Shown in pieces: positions 1 through 8,242 of a stretch of 19,421 nucleotides of DNA. The notes beneath the pieces are model-generated. The model saw nothing but the letters and a program-made list of their open reading frames with translations. It was not told the origin of the DNA and did not search any database. Position numbers and translations under genes: made by a program. The stretch lies in assembly GCF_943193095.1 (NCBI RefSeq), contig NZ_CALPCV010000038.1, positions 1 to 19,421 of the forward strand, in the 5' to 3' direction. This DNA is from Parasutterella muris (lineage in GTDB: Bacteria > Pseudomonadota > Gammaproteobacteria > Burkholderiales > Burkholderiaceae_F). How positions within the stretch are numbered: the first letter of the stretch is position 1; every line of letters starts with the position of its first letter.

Positions 1-65
1 TGAAACGCCTCCACGCCGATGATAGTGAGTTGTATTTCTTGCGAAAGTAGGTAGTCTCCGGGCTC
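1..65 (+). rRNA. rrf: 5S ribosomal RNA, 3' end (partial)
   Basis: The first bases align by eye with the 3' half of bacterial 5S rRNA. They include the GAAACGCC segment, the CGCCGATGATAGTG loop E/helix IV region and the GCGAAAGTAGG segment, ending near CCGGGCTC. The 5' half lies outside the window. The terminator at 79-113 directly follows. This makes the window's left edge the end of an rRNA operon. The exact mature 3' end is an estimate. Confidence 0.87.
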
Positions 66-78
66 TCCATTCTTAAAG

Positions 79-113
79 CCTCTTGCTGCAAATGCGGTGA
101 GAGGTTTTATTTT
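79..113 (+). terminator. Rho-independent terminator of the rRNA operon
   Basis: An 11-bp stem (79-89 with 94-104, including three G-U pairs) closes an AAAT loop and is followed by TTTTATTTT. It lies about 14 bases after the 5S rRNA end and points the same way. Confidence 0.85.
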
Positions 114-137
114 GTCTGTGTGGACGGGGGGGGGTAA

Positions 138-178
138 AGAAAGATGAAACTCCGACGCTCGATCTGAGTGCCGGAGTT
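138..178 (-). terminator. Probable terminator of the aspartate dehydrogenase gene
   Basis: Arms at 148-160 and 166-178 (outer seven bases AACTCCG/CGGAGTT perfect, then one mismatch and one wobble) form a hairpin. Read on the minus strand it is followed by a T-rich but interrupted tract (TTTCATCTTTCTTT). It lies 28 bases past the stop codon of the gene ending at 206. Confidence 0.6.
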
Positions 179-205
179 CTTAAACTCGCTTTTACGGTTA
201 ATTGC

Positions 206-1006
206 TTAGAAGAAACTAAGCGGCGAAGCCATATTCTTCAAAAGAGCAATCACGCTGTAAGCAGAAGAGAGACTGTTTTTCGGGTTTTCCGGGTCCGGCT
301 TGGACTTGAAGAAAAGTTCCGAATGCATAATGTCATTTTCCAGTGTGATGCGGTGCGTGACTTCTTTGATGCCGGGACGGCTGATCAGGCGGACTTTGGC
401 ATCAGTGGCCCCGGAAGCAAGAGATGTCGCTACGGAGACATTGACGTTTCTCGGGAAACCGTGAATCGCATCATGTACGTCGCCGTCAAAAATCAGCTGC
501 TCTTCAGTTGTGCTGACAGTTTTGCCTTCCATATAAGGCGTGCCGATATAGCTTTCAGGCGGTTTTACGCTTTCAATTCTGACTGTTGGATTGCCAATGA
601 CGCTGTAGGTTTCCATGACATCCAGGCCGCCGATTGCGCCGCTTGTCACATAGATATGTCTTTTATTCTGTTTCGCGATTTTGACAATATGGTCTCTGAA
701 ATTCTTTTCGTCGAGCGCGCCGACTGAAGAGATCACCAGGTCGGCTCCGGCTTCAAGGATTTCCTGAGCATGCTCTTCAACTGCAGAGATTCCCGCGAAC
801 TCAACAACAATGTCGGGGCCTAATTCGAGCATTTCGTTGACGTTTCTTGCCGCTCTTCCGCCGACTCGGCTGGCAAGTTCCATAGCGTGTTCATGGTGCT
901 TTGCGCAAACAGTCGTGATGAAATAATCATTACCCAGATGGCGCAGCGCATTGATGCAGAACACCTGACTGACTGATCCGCAGCCTAAAATGGCGATTTT
1001 TTTCAT
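206..1006 (-). CDS. nadX: L-aspartate dehydrogenase
   Basis: This NAD(P)-dependent enzyme interconverts L-aspartate and iminoaspartate/oxaloacetate. Known roles of the family are supplying iminoaspartate for NAD synthesis or running aspartate catabolism. The protein is 266 residues, normal for the family. It opens with a Rossmann motif (ILGCGSVSQ, residues 6-14). The family landmarks GAIGGLD and HGFPRNVNV are present, and H182 sits at the usual catalytic histidine position. I chose ATG at 1006. An in-frame TTG at 1012 would add two residues, and the GGA bases just before the ATG may act as a weak ribosome site. The gene lies downstream of a LysR-type regulator on the same strand, 72 bases away, which suggests local control. 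No nadA or nadC is nearby, so a biosynthetic role cannot be inferred from context. Confidence 0.88.
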   Translation of the reverse strand: MKKIAILGCGSVSQVFCINALRHLGNDYFITTVCAKHHEHAMELASRVGGRAARNVNEMLELGPDIVVEFAGISAVEEHAQEILEAGADLVISSVGALDEKNFRDHIVKIAKQNKRHIYVTSGAIGGLDVMETYSVIGNPTVRIESVKPPESYIGTPYMEGKTVSTTEEQLIFDGDVHDAIHGFPRNVNVSVATSLASGATDAKVRLISRPGIKEVTHRITLENDIMHSELFFKSKPDPENPKNSLSSAYSVIALLKNMASPLSFF

Positions 1007-1034
1007 TTCCAATCCAAGTTTTTTTGTTAACAGA

Positions 1035-1058
1035 TTCCTTATTTTTACACATAAGGAA
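1035..1058. promoter_or_regulatory. Perfect 8-bp dyad upstream of aspartate dehydrogenase
   Basis: TTCCTTAT (1035-1042) and ATAAGGAA (1051-1058) form a perfect inverted repeat with an 8-base spacer, 29 bases before the ATG at 1006. No U-tract follows on the minus strand, so it does not look like a terminator. LysR-type regulators bind interrupted dyads of this size, and a lysR gene ends just upstream. Its use as an operator is an inference. Confidence 0.4.
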
Positions 1059-1078
1059 AGAAATAGAGTAATTGAATA

Positions 1079-2026
1079 TTAGAAATTTTTTTTCCGATTT
1101 GGGCGTATAAAACTTTTTCCATATTCAGTCAACTTTATTCCCGCCTTTTCAATACTTGCGGAAACTTCCGCGATGCACTCCTTGACTTCCTCGGAGAGTG
1201 CTCCTGCCGTTTTCGGCCAAAACACGCAGAAAGGAATCGTCAGAGGATCGCTGATCGGGATGGCTTTGCAGTCGTCGCTTACGCTAATCGCCGCAAGGGA
1301 GTCCGTTATGTGAACGCCCGCATTCCTTTTTACCATGCGCAGAGCGACTTGTGTAGACGATATCTCCCCCACAATCTGATCTTCTTCCAAGGAAGGAAGA
1401 AGCAGATCGCACAGTTTCCTCTCACGCATGTCGTGAGAAAGAAGAATAAAGTTCTCTTTAGCGTAATCCTCTCTTGAGACAACGTCTTTTTGTGAGAGAG
1501 GATTGTTTTTTGAACAGACAAGACGCAGAGGCAGCTCTGCGAGCACGCGCTTTTCCATATCGTCATGCTCACTTAAAAGCGTACCGAAACCGATATCAAA
1601 CGGATGAGAATACTTTGAAAAGTAAATATCTCGACCGTTATGGATATCGAGCGTGACCCGCATATCCTTTTCGTGTCTTTTAAAGATTTTGACGATGGCA
1701 GGCAGAATGACATCACTGCAGTGGCGAGCGAGCACCGCTGCTCTCAGAAGTTTGCGTTTGCGTTTTCGGTGAGTCGGATAATCTTCCACGACTTTCCATG
1801 CGCGCATCGCTTCCATTGCTACTCGGTAAAACTCTGTGCCCTCGGAAGTCAAAGTGAGCGTTTTATTTCCTCGATCAAAGAGAACGATCCCTATACGCTC
1901 TTCAAGCTGGGATAAAACGCGGCTTGCCGCCGAAGGAGAAATGCCCAGTTTATTTGACGCGGCAAGCAGAGAACCCGTCTCAACCACAGCGCAGAAAATT
2001 TTTAATGCTTTAGATTTGATTTCCAA
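1079..2026 (-). CDS. LysR-family transcriptional regulator
   Basis: This is a DNA-binding regulator of 315 residues. The N-terminal winged helix-turn-helix is clear: residues 5-65 include ETGSLLAASNKLGISPSAAS and the LEERIGIVLFDR segment. An effector-binding domain of the periplasmic-binding-protein fold follows from about residue 90. The start is TTG at 2026. The frame is closed upstream by TAA with no ATG between, and the family begins at this point, so the rare start is well supported. It is divergent from the ABC ATPase gene and co-directional with aspartate dehydrogenase, either of which it could control. A weak minus-strand -10 (TATATT at 2063-2068) lies upstream. The effector is unknown. 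The C-terminus ends in a basic stretch (NRKKNF). Confidence 0.9.
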   Translation of the reverse strand: MEIKSKALKIFCAVVETGSLLAASNKLGISPSAASRVLSQLEERIGIVLFDRGNKTLTLTSEGTEFYRVAMEAMRAWKVVEDYPTHRKRKRKLLRAAVLARHCSDVILPAIVKIFKRHEKDMRVTLDIHNGRDIYFSKYSHPFDIGFGTLLSEHDDMEKRVLAELPLRLVCSKNNPLSQKDVVSREDYAKENFILLSHDMRERKLCDLLLPSLEEDQIVGEISSTQVALRMVKRNAGVHITDSLAAISVSDDCKAIPISDPLTIPFCVFWPKTAGALSEEVKECIAEVSASIEKAGIKLTEYGKSFIRPNRKKNF

Positions 2027-2127
2027 TTTTGCAACTCGATGGATAACATTTGCACTTTACGTAATATAGCAGATGATTCACAATCTCATCATGTCGAGTT
2101 CATTCAACTCGGACAAGAAATGGGTTT

Positions 2128-2159
2128 TCCACCTCTGCAGTGCCGGGGTGGATTTTTTT
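2128..2159 (+). terminator. Orphan rho-independent terminator
   Basis: TCCACCTC (2128-2135) pairs with GGGGTGGA (2145-2152, one G-U) over a 9-base loop and is followed by seven Ts. It points rightward, but no + strand gene precedes it, only the 3'-to-5' face of lysR. It therefore either ends a short untranslated transcript or lies in a leader of the ABC ATPase gene. Confidence 0.65.
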
Positions 2160-2173
2160 GCCCTGCCTTTAAA

Positions 2174-2203
2174 TTGTCTCGCTAAACGACTACTATGTAT
2201 AGG
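2174..2203 (+). promoter_or_regulatory. Putative promoter of the ABC ATPase gene
   Basis: TTGTCT (2174-2179) and TATAGG (2198-2203) are 18 bases apart, with TG directly before the -10. Both boxes match consensus only in part. It lies downstream of the terminator and 26 bases before the GTG start. Confidence 0.3.
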
Positions 2204-2229
2204 TCAGTAAACATTGAACCGGTATAGCA

Positions 2230-2979
2230 GTGATTGAATTATCCGTTAGACATTTAAATGTCACATTACAGAACACACCAATTCTTAACGATGTCTCTTT
2301 AGATGTAGAGAACGGAGCTTTTGTCTGCATTGTCGGACCCAGCGGTGCCGGAAAGAGCACCCTGCTCAAGCAGCTCAATCGACTTGATCCCGGCAAAGTG
2401 GGCGGGGAAATTCTCTGGCGCGGACAGAATATTGACACCTACGATGTACATCAGCTTCGCAGACAAATTGCCTACATCTTCCAAAAGGCCGTTATGTTTG
2501 AAGGGACGACTGAGGAAAATATCAGGATGGCGCTTCAGTACGGTCCGAAGATGTCCGATCAGGAAACTGAGGAGCTTTATCAGCATGCGTTGGAGATCGC
2601 TGGAATTACGCCGAATATTCTTAAAACGCCTGCCTCCAGTCTTTCCGGGGGACAGCAGCAGCGTGTCGGCATTGCTCGGGTCATGATGATGGCGCCTCCG
2701 GTCCTTCTGTTAGACGAACCGACGGCCTCATTGGATGTGGAAACCAGCAATCATTTCTGCCAGACGCTCAAGCGTATGAAGGGACTTATCGGTATCAAGG
2801 ACAATATCAAAAAGACCTTCCTGATGGTGACGCACCGTCTGGAAGAAGCGAAATTCCTGGGCGATAAGATTCTGATGCTCGAGGACGGAAAAGTGGTTGA
2901 GTATACGGACGCCGCTCAGTTCTTCACTTCACCGACAACAGAGCGCGGCAAAGCGTTCCTGAAAGCAGAAAACCTTTAA
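2230..2979 (+). CDS. ABC transporter ATP-binding protein (orphan)
   Basis: This is a complete single ABC ATPase domain of 249 residues. Walker A GPSGAGKS is at 36-43, a Q-loop (FQKAVMFEG) follows, the signature LSGGQ is at 138-142, Walker B VLLLDEP is at 158-164, and the H-loop histidine is H202. The start is GTG at 2230. The domain begins at once (IELSVRHLNV), and upstream codons give no better start. The sequence is nearest, by eye, to the short ATPases of the PstB and FetA/YbbL groups. The substrate cannot be read from sequence. No permease or binding protein gene adjoins it: the next gene is sbcD, 70 bases on. It must therefore work with a partner encoded elsewhere or in another role. Confidence 0.85.
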   Translation: MIELSVRHLNVTLQNTPILNDVSLDVENGAFVCIVGPSGAGKSTLLKQLNRLDPGKVGGEILWRGQNIDTYDVHQLRRQIAYIFQKAVMFEGTTEENIRMALQYGPKMSDQETEELYQHALEIAGITPNILKTPASSLSGGQQQRVGIARVMMMAPPVLLLDEPTASLDVETSNHFCQTLKRMKGLIGIKDNIKKTFLMVTHRLEEAKFLGDKILMLEDGKVVEYTDAAQFFTSPTTERGKAFLKAENL

Positions 2980-3049
2980 GACATCAACTGTCGCCATAGG
3001 GTTTACTATTTTTTCATAAACTATCGATCATTCCACAAGGACGATAATT

Positions 3050-4285
3050 ATGAAAATCCTTCACACATCCGATTGGCATTTAGGCAGACGACTGTATGAT
3101 TTCGACCGCTACGACGCGTTTGAACAGTTTCTGAGCTGGCTTCTGTCAATGATTGAAACAGAGAAAATTGACGCTTTAGTTGTTGCCGGCGATATCTTTG
3201 ATACTTGCGTCCCGACGCACAGAAGCCAGGCGATGTACTACGACTTCTTGGCCCGTTTGGGCAAGACATGCTGCCGCCATGCTGTTATTGTCGGCGGCAA
3301 TCATGACTCACCGACGCAGCTGAATGCCCCTCAAAATATTCTTAGTCATTTAGGTATTTATGTCGTCGGCGGAGCTGAAAGCGATCCTGCCAGGGAAATT
3401 GTAGAGCTAAGGGACGAGGAGGGAAAACTCGAAGGCGTTGTCTGCGCTATTCCTTATCTGAGAGAGCGTGACATTCTTCGGATCAAAGCTGACAGTCAGC
3501 TGAGCAGAGATGAAGAGATTGTCGCGGCGACTAAGGATCACTATGAGACGGTTGTTAAAAAAGCGGTGGAGACGATCGGTTCCAGCCGAGTTCCTCTGAT
3601 CGCAACCGGTCATTTGATGACCGCAAATTCTAAAGTCGGTCATGATGAAAACGCGCTTTATATCGGTTCACTCGGTATTGTGCCTTCATCCGTGTTTCCG
3701 TCCGTCATTTCATATCTGGCATTAGGTCATATCCACAAAGCCCAGCTGATCGGCGGAGACAGAACGCGTAACTACAGCGGCGCTCCGATACCGTTTAATT
3801 TTGATGAAGCTTCTCACGCAAAGATCGTCCGCGTGGTGGAATTTGATAAAGAAAAGGTAAAAGCTGTCTCGGATCTTCCAGTTCCCTCTTTTGATCGTAT
3901 TGTGACAGTACGCGGCAAACTCAGCGACATTGAAATTCAACTGGATCAAATTAAGGTCCTTAGTGAACAGAATCCGTCGCAGCCTGTTTTAGCTCAGATT
4001 ATTCATGAAGACACTTCTTCGGCGACCAACTTAGTAGAAACCGTTCAAAGACTTATTGCAGGCACAAGCATTCAGGTGGTCCGTGTTGAAGATACTGCGC
4101 GCCGCTTTGCTTCGCTTGCCGAGGGAGAGAACGTTTTGACAATAGAGCAGCTTGATCCGATGAGCGTCTTTGACAAGCGGCTTGAGCAGGAAGAAGTCGA
4201 GGAAGAGATGCGGGAAAAACTCGTTGCGATATACCGCTCTGTTGTTGATATGGCGCAAATGGGGCAAAGCTTTGCCACTCCTTAA
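3050..4285 (+). CDS. sbcD: Exonuclease subunit SbcD (Mre11-type nuclease)
   Basis: SbcD is the metal-dependent nuclease subunit of SbcCD, which trims DNA ends and cleaves hairpins or protein-blocked ends during repair. All phosphoesterase motifs are present: D8-W-H10, GDIFD with D48, GNHD with N84-H85-D86, H188 in GHLMT, and GHIH with H227 and H229. At 411 residues it is close to the usual length of about 400. The C-terminal third is the capping and SbcC-binding region. A clear ribosome site, AAGGA, stands eight bases before the ATG. sbcC follows after 39 bases in the same direction, the usual two-gene operon. Confidence 0.95.
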   Translation: MKILHTSDWHLGRRLYDFDRYDAFEQFLSWLLSMIETEKIDALVVAGDIFDTCVPTHRSQAMYYDFLARLGKTCCRHAVIVGGNHDSPTQLNAPQNILSHLGIYVVGGAESDPAREIVELRDEEGKLEGVVCAIPYLRERDILRIKADSQLSRDEEIVAATKDHYETVVKKAVETIGSSRVPLIATGHLMTANSKVGHDENALYIGSLGIVPSSVFPSVISYLALGHIHKAQLIGGDRTRNYSGAPIPFNFDEASHAKIVRVVEFDKEKVKAVSDLPVPSFDRIVTVRGKLSDIEIQLDQIKVLSEQNPSQPVLAQIIHEDTSSATNLVETVQRLIAGTSIQVVRVEDTARRFASLAEGENVLTIEQLDPMSVFDKRLEQEEVEEEMREKLVAIYRSVVDMAQMGQSFATP

Positions 4286-4324
4286 CCGCAGCAGAGATCG
4301 TTCACTTTTATTCGGAATATCGGC

Positions 4325-7300
4325 ATGAGAATCCATACGCTTAAATTAGAGAATCTGAATTCTATTCAAGGGCAATGGGAGATTAATTTCCTTGATGAAT
4401 CCTATAAGGGCGGAATTTTTGCCATCACCGGCAAAACCGGCAGCGGCAAGACAACCGTGTTCGACGCGATTTGTCTTGCGCTTTACGGCCAAACTCCGCG
4501 CATCTCTTCTATCAGCAACACTTCTGATGAAGTAATGAATCGTCAGAGCGATCAGTGCTCTGCGGAGCTCATTTTTGAATCAGGCGGGCGCATTTTCAGA
4601 TCCAAATGGAGCCACGCTCGCTCAAGAAGCGGTAAGAACGAAGAAAATTCGTCTGATGGGAAGAAATCTTTCGGAATTGTAAAGCTTTCGCTTGAAGAGC
4701 TTAAAGGGGGCACTTGGATGACTCTGGCATCCAAAGTTAAAGAGAAAGCTCAGGCGGTCAAGGAAGTACTCGGACTGGACTTTAATCAGTTCACACGATC
4801 TGTCCTGCTTGCTCAGGGAAAATTCTCGGCTTTTCTGAACAGCGGAACAAACGACAAAGCCGATATTCTGGAAGAAATTACCGGTACAGAGATTTATAAG
4901 AAGATTTCGCAGGAAGTCTATATCAAGACCAGTCAGCTTAAAAAGCAGCTTGACGAAGAGAAAGAAAAATATGAAAAGTTTGAGATTCTGAGCGATGAGG
5001 AGCTCAAGCAGATCGAATCAGGGCTTGTAGAACTGGACAAAAAAATCGAAGAAGAAAAAAAACAAGCTTCTGCCTGTGATGCAAAGCTGGAAAAACTGAA
5101 AACACTTGCTGCATTAGAGAAGCGTTGCGAAGAGGCAAAAAACGCATTAGAAAAAATTGAAGCTCAAAAGGAAGGGTTTGATCGGCTGAGAGTAGAAAGG
5201 GATCGGGCAAGCGCAGCGGCCGTCATTAAACCGATCTATGACGCTTATGACGAAAGCCGACGCAATTTAAACTCGTCAGAAAAGCAGAAAAATCAGCTCG
5301 GTACGGAACTCTCAGAGCTGAAACCCAAACTTACGGTACTTGCGTCTGATCTCTCAGATGCATTGAAAAAGCTTCAGGACACAGAAAGCAAAGCCAAGAA
5401 AGATCAGGAGCTGTTTACTTGGGTTGATATTCAGGACGGGAAGATCCGTGAAGAAGCTAAGCAACTTCAGGCTGCGAAGGACGAACTCGAGGTAAGCCGC
5501 AAAGAGTACATGACTGCGCAGACAAAGCAGGCCGCATCTGAGAAAGAACTTTCTGATCAGAAAGCTAAAACCGCTCGAGCCGAAAGTTCATTTGCCGAGA
5601 AAAAGAATGATGCTCGTCTGTTCGACGAAAGCGACAGGCTTTCCGTGATTCGCAATACGCTTTCCGGACTGGAAACAGTGATCGCGCATGATGAAGACGA
5701 ACGGACTAGGTTTAGCAAACAGCTTGAAAAGGCTGAAAAAGAAGCGGGAGAACTTGAGAAAATCACTCGGACAGCTATTTCCGCTGTTGCGGTAAAAACA
5801 AAGGAAATTGATTTGCTGAAAGGCCACCGAACTGCGCTTTTGGAGGGTAAAACAACGGAAGAGCTTCAGGCGCAGCAGGAGCGGCTTGAGGCTCATCGCG
5901 CGGATCTTCTGACCTTGGACCAAAAGCGCTCAACTGCGGAAAAACTTGATACGGAAGTCCGTAAACATCGTGATGCGGTAAAGCAGCTTGATGTATTAGC
6001 CAAAGCAAAGGAAGCCGAGATTAACGAACTTTCGGCCAGATACAGCGTATTGGAAAAAAACGTTGACGCTAACGAAAAGCTCGTTGCGATTAATAAATTC
6101 ATGAAGGAGCGAGCGGCCCTTGTCAGCGGAGAAGCCTGTCCTTTGTGCGGATCCGAACATCATCCTTATGCCGATCAGCTTCCTGCCGGTGTGGCTGAAG
6201 CCAAAGTCAAATTGGAAGAAGCTAAGACTGAACTTAAGCAGGCCAGCGAAGACCTCAGCAATAAGACAAAAGAAAATGCGGCTCTTATCGGACAAAAGAA
6301 AGCGGAAGAAGGTCAGCTGAAATCCCTTGAGGCTGAATGTCAAGCCGCATCCGAAGACTATAAAGAAGCCTGTAAGCGCGTTTTATCCGTACCTTCTCGG
6401 GAATGCGGAGCTGCCCGTATCACAGAGGAAAAGCAGAGGGTCGAGAACGAGATCGTCAAGCTGAAACAGATTAAGCGTGATTACGATAAGACGGTCTCTG
6501 AAGTTCAAAAGCAGGAAGCGGAATTAAACCTGCTGAAGGAAAAAAAGACCAGAGCCGATAGCGAGCTTGCCGCAAAGAAAGCAGAGAAGAATACGATCAG
6601 TACTCAGCTTCAGCAGCTGGGTAAGGCTCTGTCGGATAATCGAGATAAACTGCAGGACAGCAGGGTTCTTTTTATCAGGGACTTTAGTGCTTACTCGCTG
6701 GAAAAGGCAGAGGAAATTACCGCGTCGTTCATCGAAAGGCTTTTGGAGCGGGGCAACGCTTACAACAGGAGCGTCGTCCAATTAAACGAACAGAAGTCAA
6801 AAGAAGACAAAATGTCCGGCGTTCTGGAAGTGTTGAAAACGCAGGCAGCGAAACTTCTTAAGGAAGTGAACGATAAAAGCGATAAAGTTCAGACGCTTCA
6901 AAAGGTTTATGACCAAAGCTGCGGTGAGCGCAAATCCCGGTTCGGAGAAAAGAGTGTCTCACAGGAGCGGCAAAAGGCCGAACAGGCGCTGAAGCAGGCA
7001 AAAGACAATGTGGCCATGCTTCAGGAGCAGAAAGCCGCTGCTGATACGGATTGGGCAACTAAGACAGGACGGCTTGAAGCGGTAGAAAAGGCGCTTAATG
7101 AATTGACGCTTCAGACGCAGAAATCTGCAGGTGAGTGGGCTCAGGCACTTATTGATAAAGCCTTCGAGAGTCAGCAGGCATGGAAATCTTCCTGGAAATC
7201 CGAAGCGGATTTAGAACTGCTGAAAAAGAAGATTAAAGATTTTGAGGATCTTCAGCTTTCAGCGACTGCGTCACTTAAAACGTCTGCAGAGAATTTGGAA

Positions 7301-8011
7301 AGTCACAAGGCGGATTGCCCGAAAGAGACAGAGCGAGCGGAGATTGAACGCCAAAGAGTTGACCTTAGAAAAGAGATCGATCAGAACAACGAAGAGATTG
7401 GTCGCCTTAAATCGCTGAAGGATCGCGACGCAGAGAATCGTCAGAAAGCGGCTGCAGCGCAAAAAGCGGCAAAAAATCTGGAAAGTGAATACGCTTTGTG
7501 GGCAAAGCTCTGCGATTTAATCGGACAAGCAGACGGCGGAAAATACAATAGGTTTGTTCAGGACCTGGTGCTGGTTCAGCTTTTAGAGTGCGCCAATGCC
7601 GAACTGAAGAAGCTGAACAGCCGCTTCTATTTGAGTTCGACCAAGGGTAAAAATCTGGAAATCAGTGTCGTGGATACGGCGCTCGGCGGCGTTATCAGGC
7701 CGTCGGCCAATCTTTCCGGCGGCGAAACCTTTATTGTGAGTCTTTCGCTTGCGCTCGGTCTTTCAAAGATGGCAAGCAACAATATCCAGATTGATTCGCT
7801 CTTTCTTGACGAAGGGTTTGGCACACTAGACTCTGAATCTTTGGAAAAAGCGCTCAGCGTTTTGGGCCAAATCAATCAGGATAAACTCGTCGGAATTATT
7901 TCACACGTCGGCGAAGTACAGGAGCGCCTGCCGATTGTGATCCGCGTGGAAACCTCATCGGTTCCCGGAGTTTCAACACTTCAGGGACCGGGCGTAAAGC
8001 GAATCGGCTGA
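4325..8011 (+). CDS. sbcC: Exonuclease subunit SbcC (Rad50-type ATPase)
   Basis: SbcC is the SMC-like ATPase that tethers DNA and controls SbcD. Walker A (GKTGSGKT, 36-43) lies in the N-terminal lobe. Two long Lys/Glu-rich coiled-coil arms flank a zinc hook, C605-P-L-C608. The C-terminal lobe carries LSGGE (1130-1134) and Walker B LFLDE (1159-1163), then the D-loop segment GTLD. At 1228 residues it is about 180 longer than the E. coli protein of roughly 1048. The hook sits at the midpoint, so the extra length is shared by both arms. The start ATG at 4325 begins the typical N-terminus (MRIHTLKLENLNS). The frame stays open throughout, with no sign of decay. Confidence 0.95.
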   Translation: MRIHTLKLENLNSIQGQWEINFLDESYKGGIFAITGKTGSGKTTVFDAICLALYGQTPRISSISNTSDEVMNRQSDQCSAELIFESGGRIFRSKWSHARSRSGKNEENSSDGKKSFGIVKLSLEELKGGTWMTLASKVKEKAQAVKEVLGLDFNQFTRSVLLAQGKFSAFLNSGTNDKADILEEITGTEIYKKISQEVYIKTSQLKKQLDEEKEKYEKFEILSDEELKQIESGLVELDKKIEEEKKQASACDAKLEKLKTLAALEKRCEEAKNALEKIEAQKEGFDRLRVERDRASAAAVIKPIYDAYDESRRNLNSSEKQKNQLGTELSELKPKLTVLASDLSDALKKLQDTESKAKKDQELFTWVDIQDGKIREEAKQLQAAKDELEVSRKEYMTAQTKQAASEKELSDQKAKTARAESSFAEKKNDARLFDESDRLSVIRNTLSGLETVIAHDEDERTRFSKQLEKAEKEAGELEKITRTAISAVAVKTKEIDLLKGHRTALLEGKTTEELQAQQERLEAHRADLLTLDQKRSTAEKLDTEVRKHRDAVKQLDVLAKAKEAEINELSARYSVLEKNVDANEKLVAINKFMKERAALVSGEACPLCGSEHHPYADQLPAGVAEAKVKLEEAKTELKQASEDLSNKTKENAALIGQKKAEEGQLKSLEAECQAASEDYKEACKRVLSVPSRECGAARITEEKQRVENEIVKLKQIKRDYDKTVSEVQKQEAELNLLKEKKTRADSELAAKKAEKNTISTQLQQLGKALSDNRDKLQDSRVLFIRDFSAYSLEKAEEITASFIERLLERGNAYNRSVVQLNEQKSKEDKMSGVLEVLKTQAAKLLKEVNDKSDKVQTLQKVYDQSCGERKSRFGEKSVSQERQKAEQALKQAKDNVAMLQEQKAAADTDWATKTGRLEAVEKALNELTLQTQKSAGEWAQALIDKAFESQQAWKSSWKSEADLELLKKKIKDFEDLQLSATASLKTSAENLESHKADCPKETERAEIERQRVDLRKEIDQNNEEIGRLKSLKDRDAENRQKAAAAQKAAKNLESEYALWAKLCDLIGQADGGKYNRFVQDLVLVQLLECANAELKKLNSRFYLSSTKGKNLEISVVDTALGGVIRPSANLSGGETFIVSLSLALGLSKMASNNIQIDSLFLDEGFGTLDSESLEKALSVLGQINQDKLVGIISHVGEVQERLPIVIRVETSSVPGVSTLQGPGVKRIG

Positions 8012-8100
8012 TTTCTTTGATTTAACCCTATTGCAGCCGATGAAATAATTCACGTCAGTGACATTGAACAGCTTCGCATTATCGGAGAAACTATAGAACA

Positions 8101-8133
8101 TTCGGGCTCTTCTTAATACAGAGCCCGAAATTT
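8101..8133 (+). terminator. Hairpin downstream of sbcC, probable terminator
   Basis: A perfect 10-bp inverted repeat TTCGGGCTCT/AGAGCCCGAA (8101-8110 with 8120-8129) is followed only by ATTT, so intrinsic termination would be weak. It is the strongest structure between sbcC and the next gene. The rest of 8012-8242 holds a second hairpin (8164-8182, CTAAGCTG/CAGGCTTAG) and a 31-codon open stretch at 8021-8116 with no start codon. Confidence 0.5.
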
Positions 8134-8242
8134 AAACATGTTGACAGCTCTTTAAAATAATGCCTAAGCTGTTTCAGGCTTAGCTTGTTCATTAGTTACC
8201 GCCGTTGCTAGCTATGTTATTAGTAAAAGAGGAAAGGAGAAG

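Larger units (their letters stand above)
2027..2229. other. Divergent intergenic region
   Basis: The region holds a hairpin (2097-2116, TGTC-GAGTT/AACTCGGACA with one bulge) and the + strand terminator at 2128-2159. It also holds a weak + strand -10-like element (TAATAT, 2062-2067) and the putative ABC ATPase promoter at 2174-2203. I see no coding sequence in it. Confidence 0.5.

Noticed and set aside
3050..8011. SbcCD plus neighbouring ABC ATPase as a defence system
   Set aside because: Both Sbc proteins are standard repair proteins and no defence partner, mobile element or integrase is nearby.
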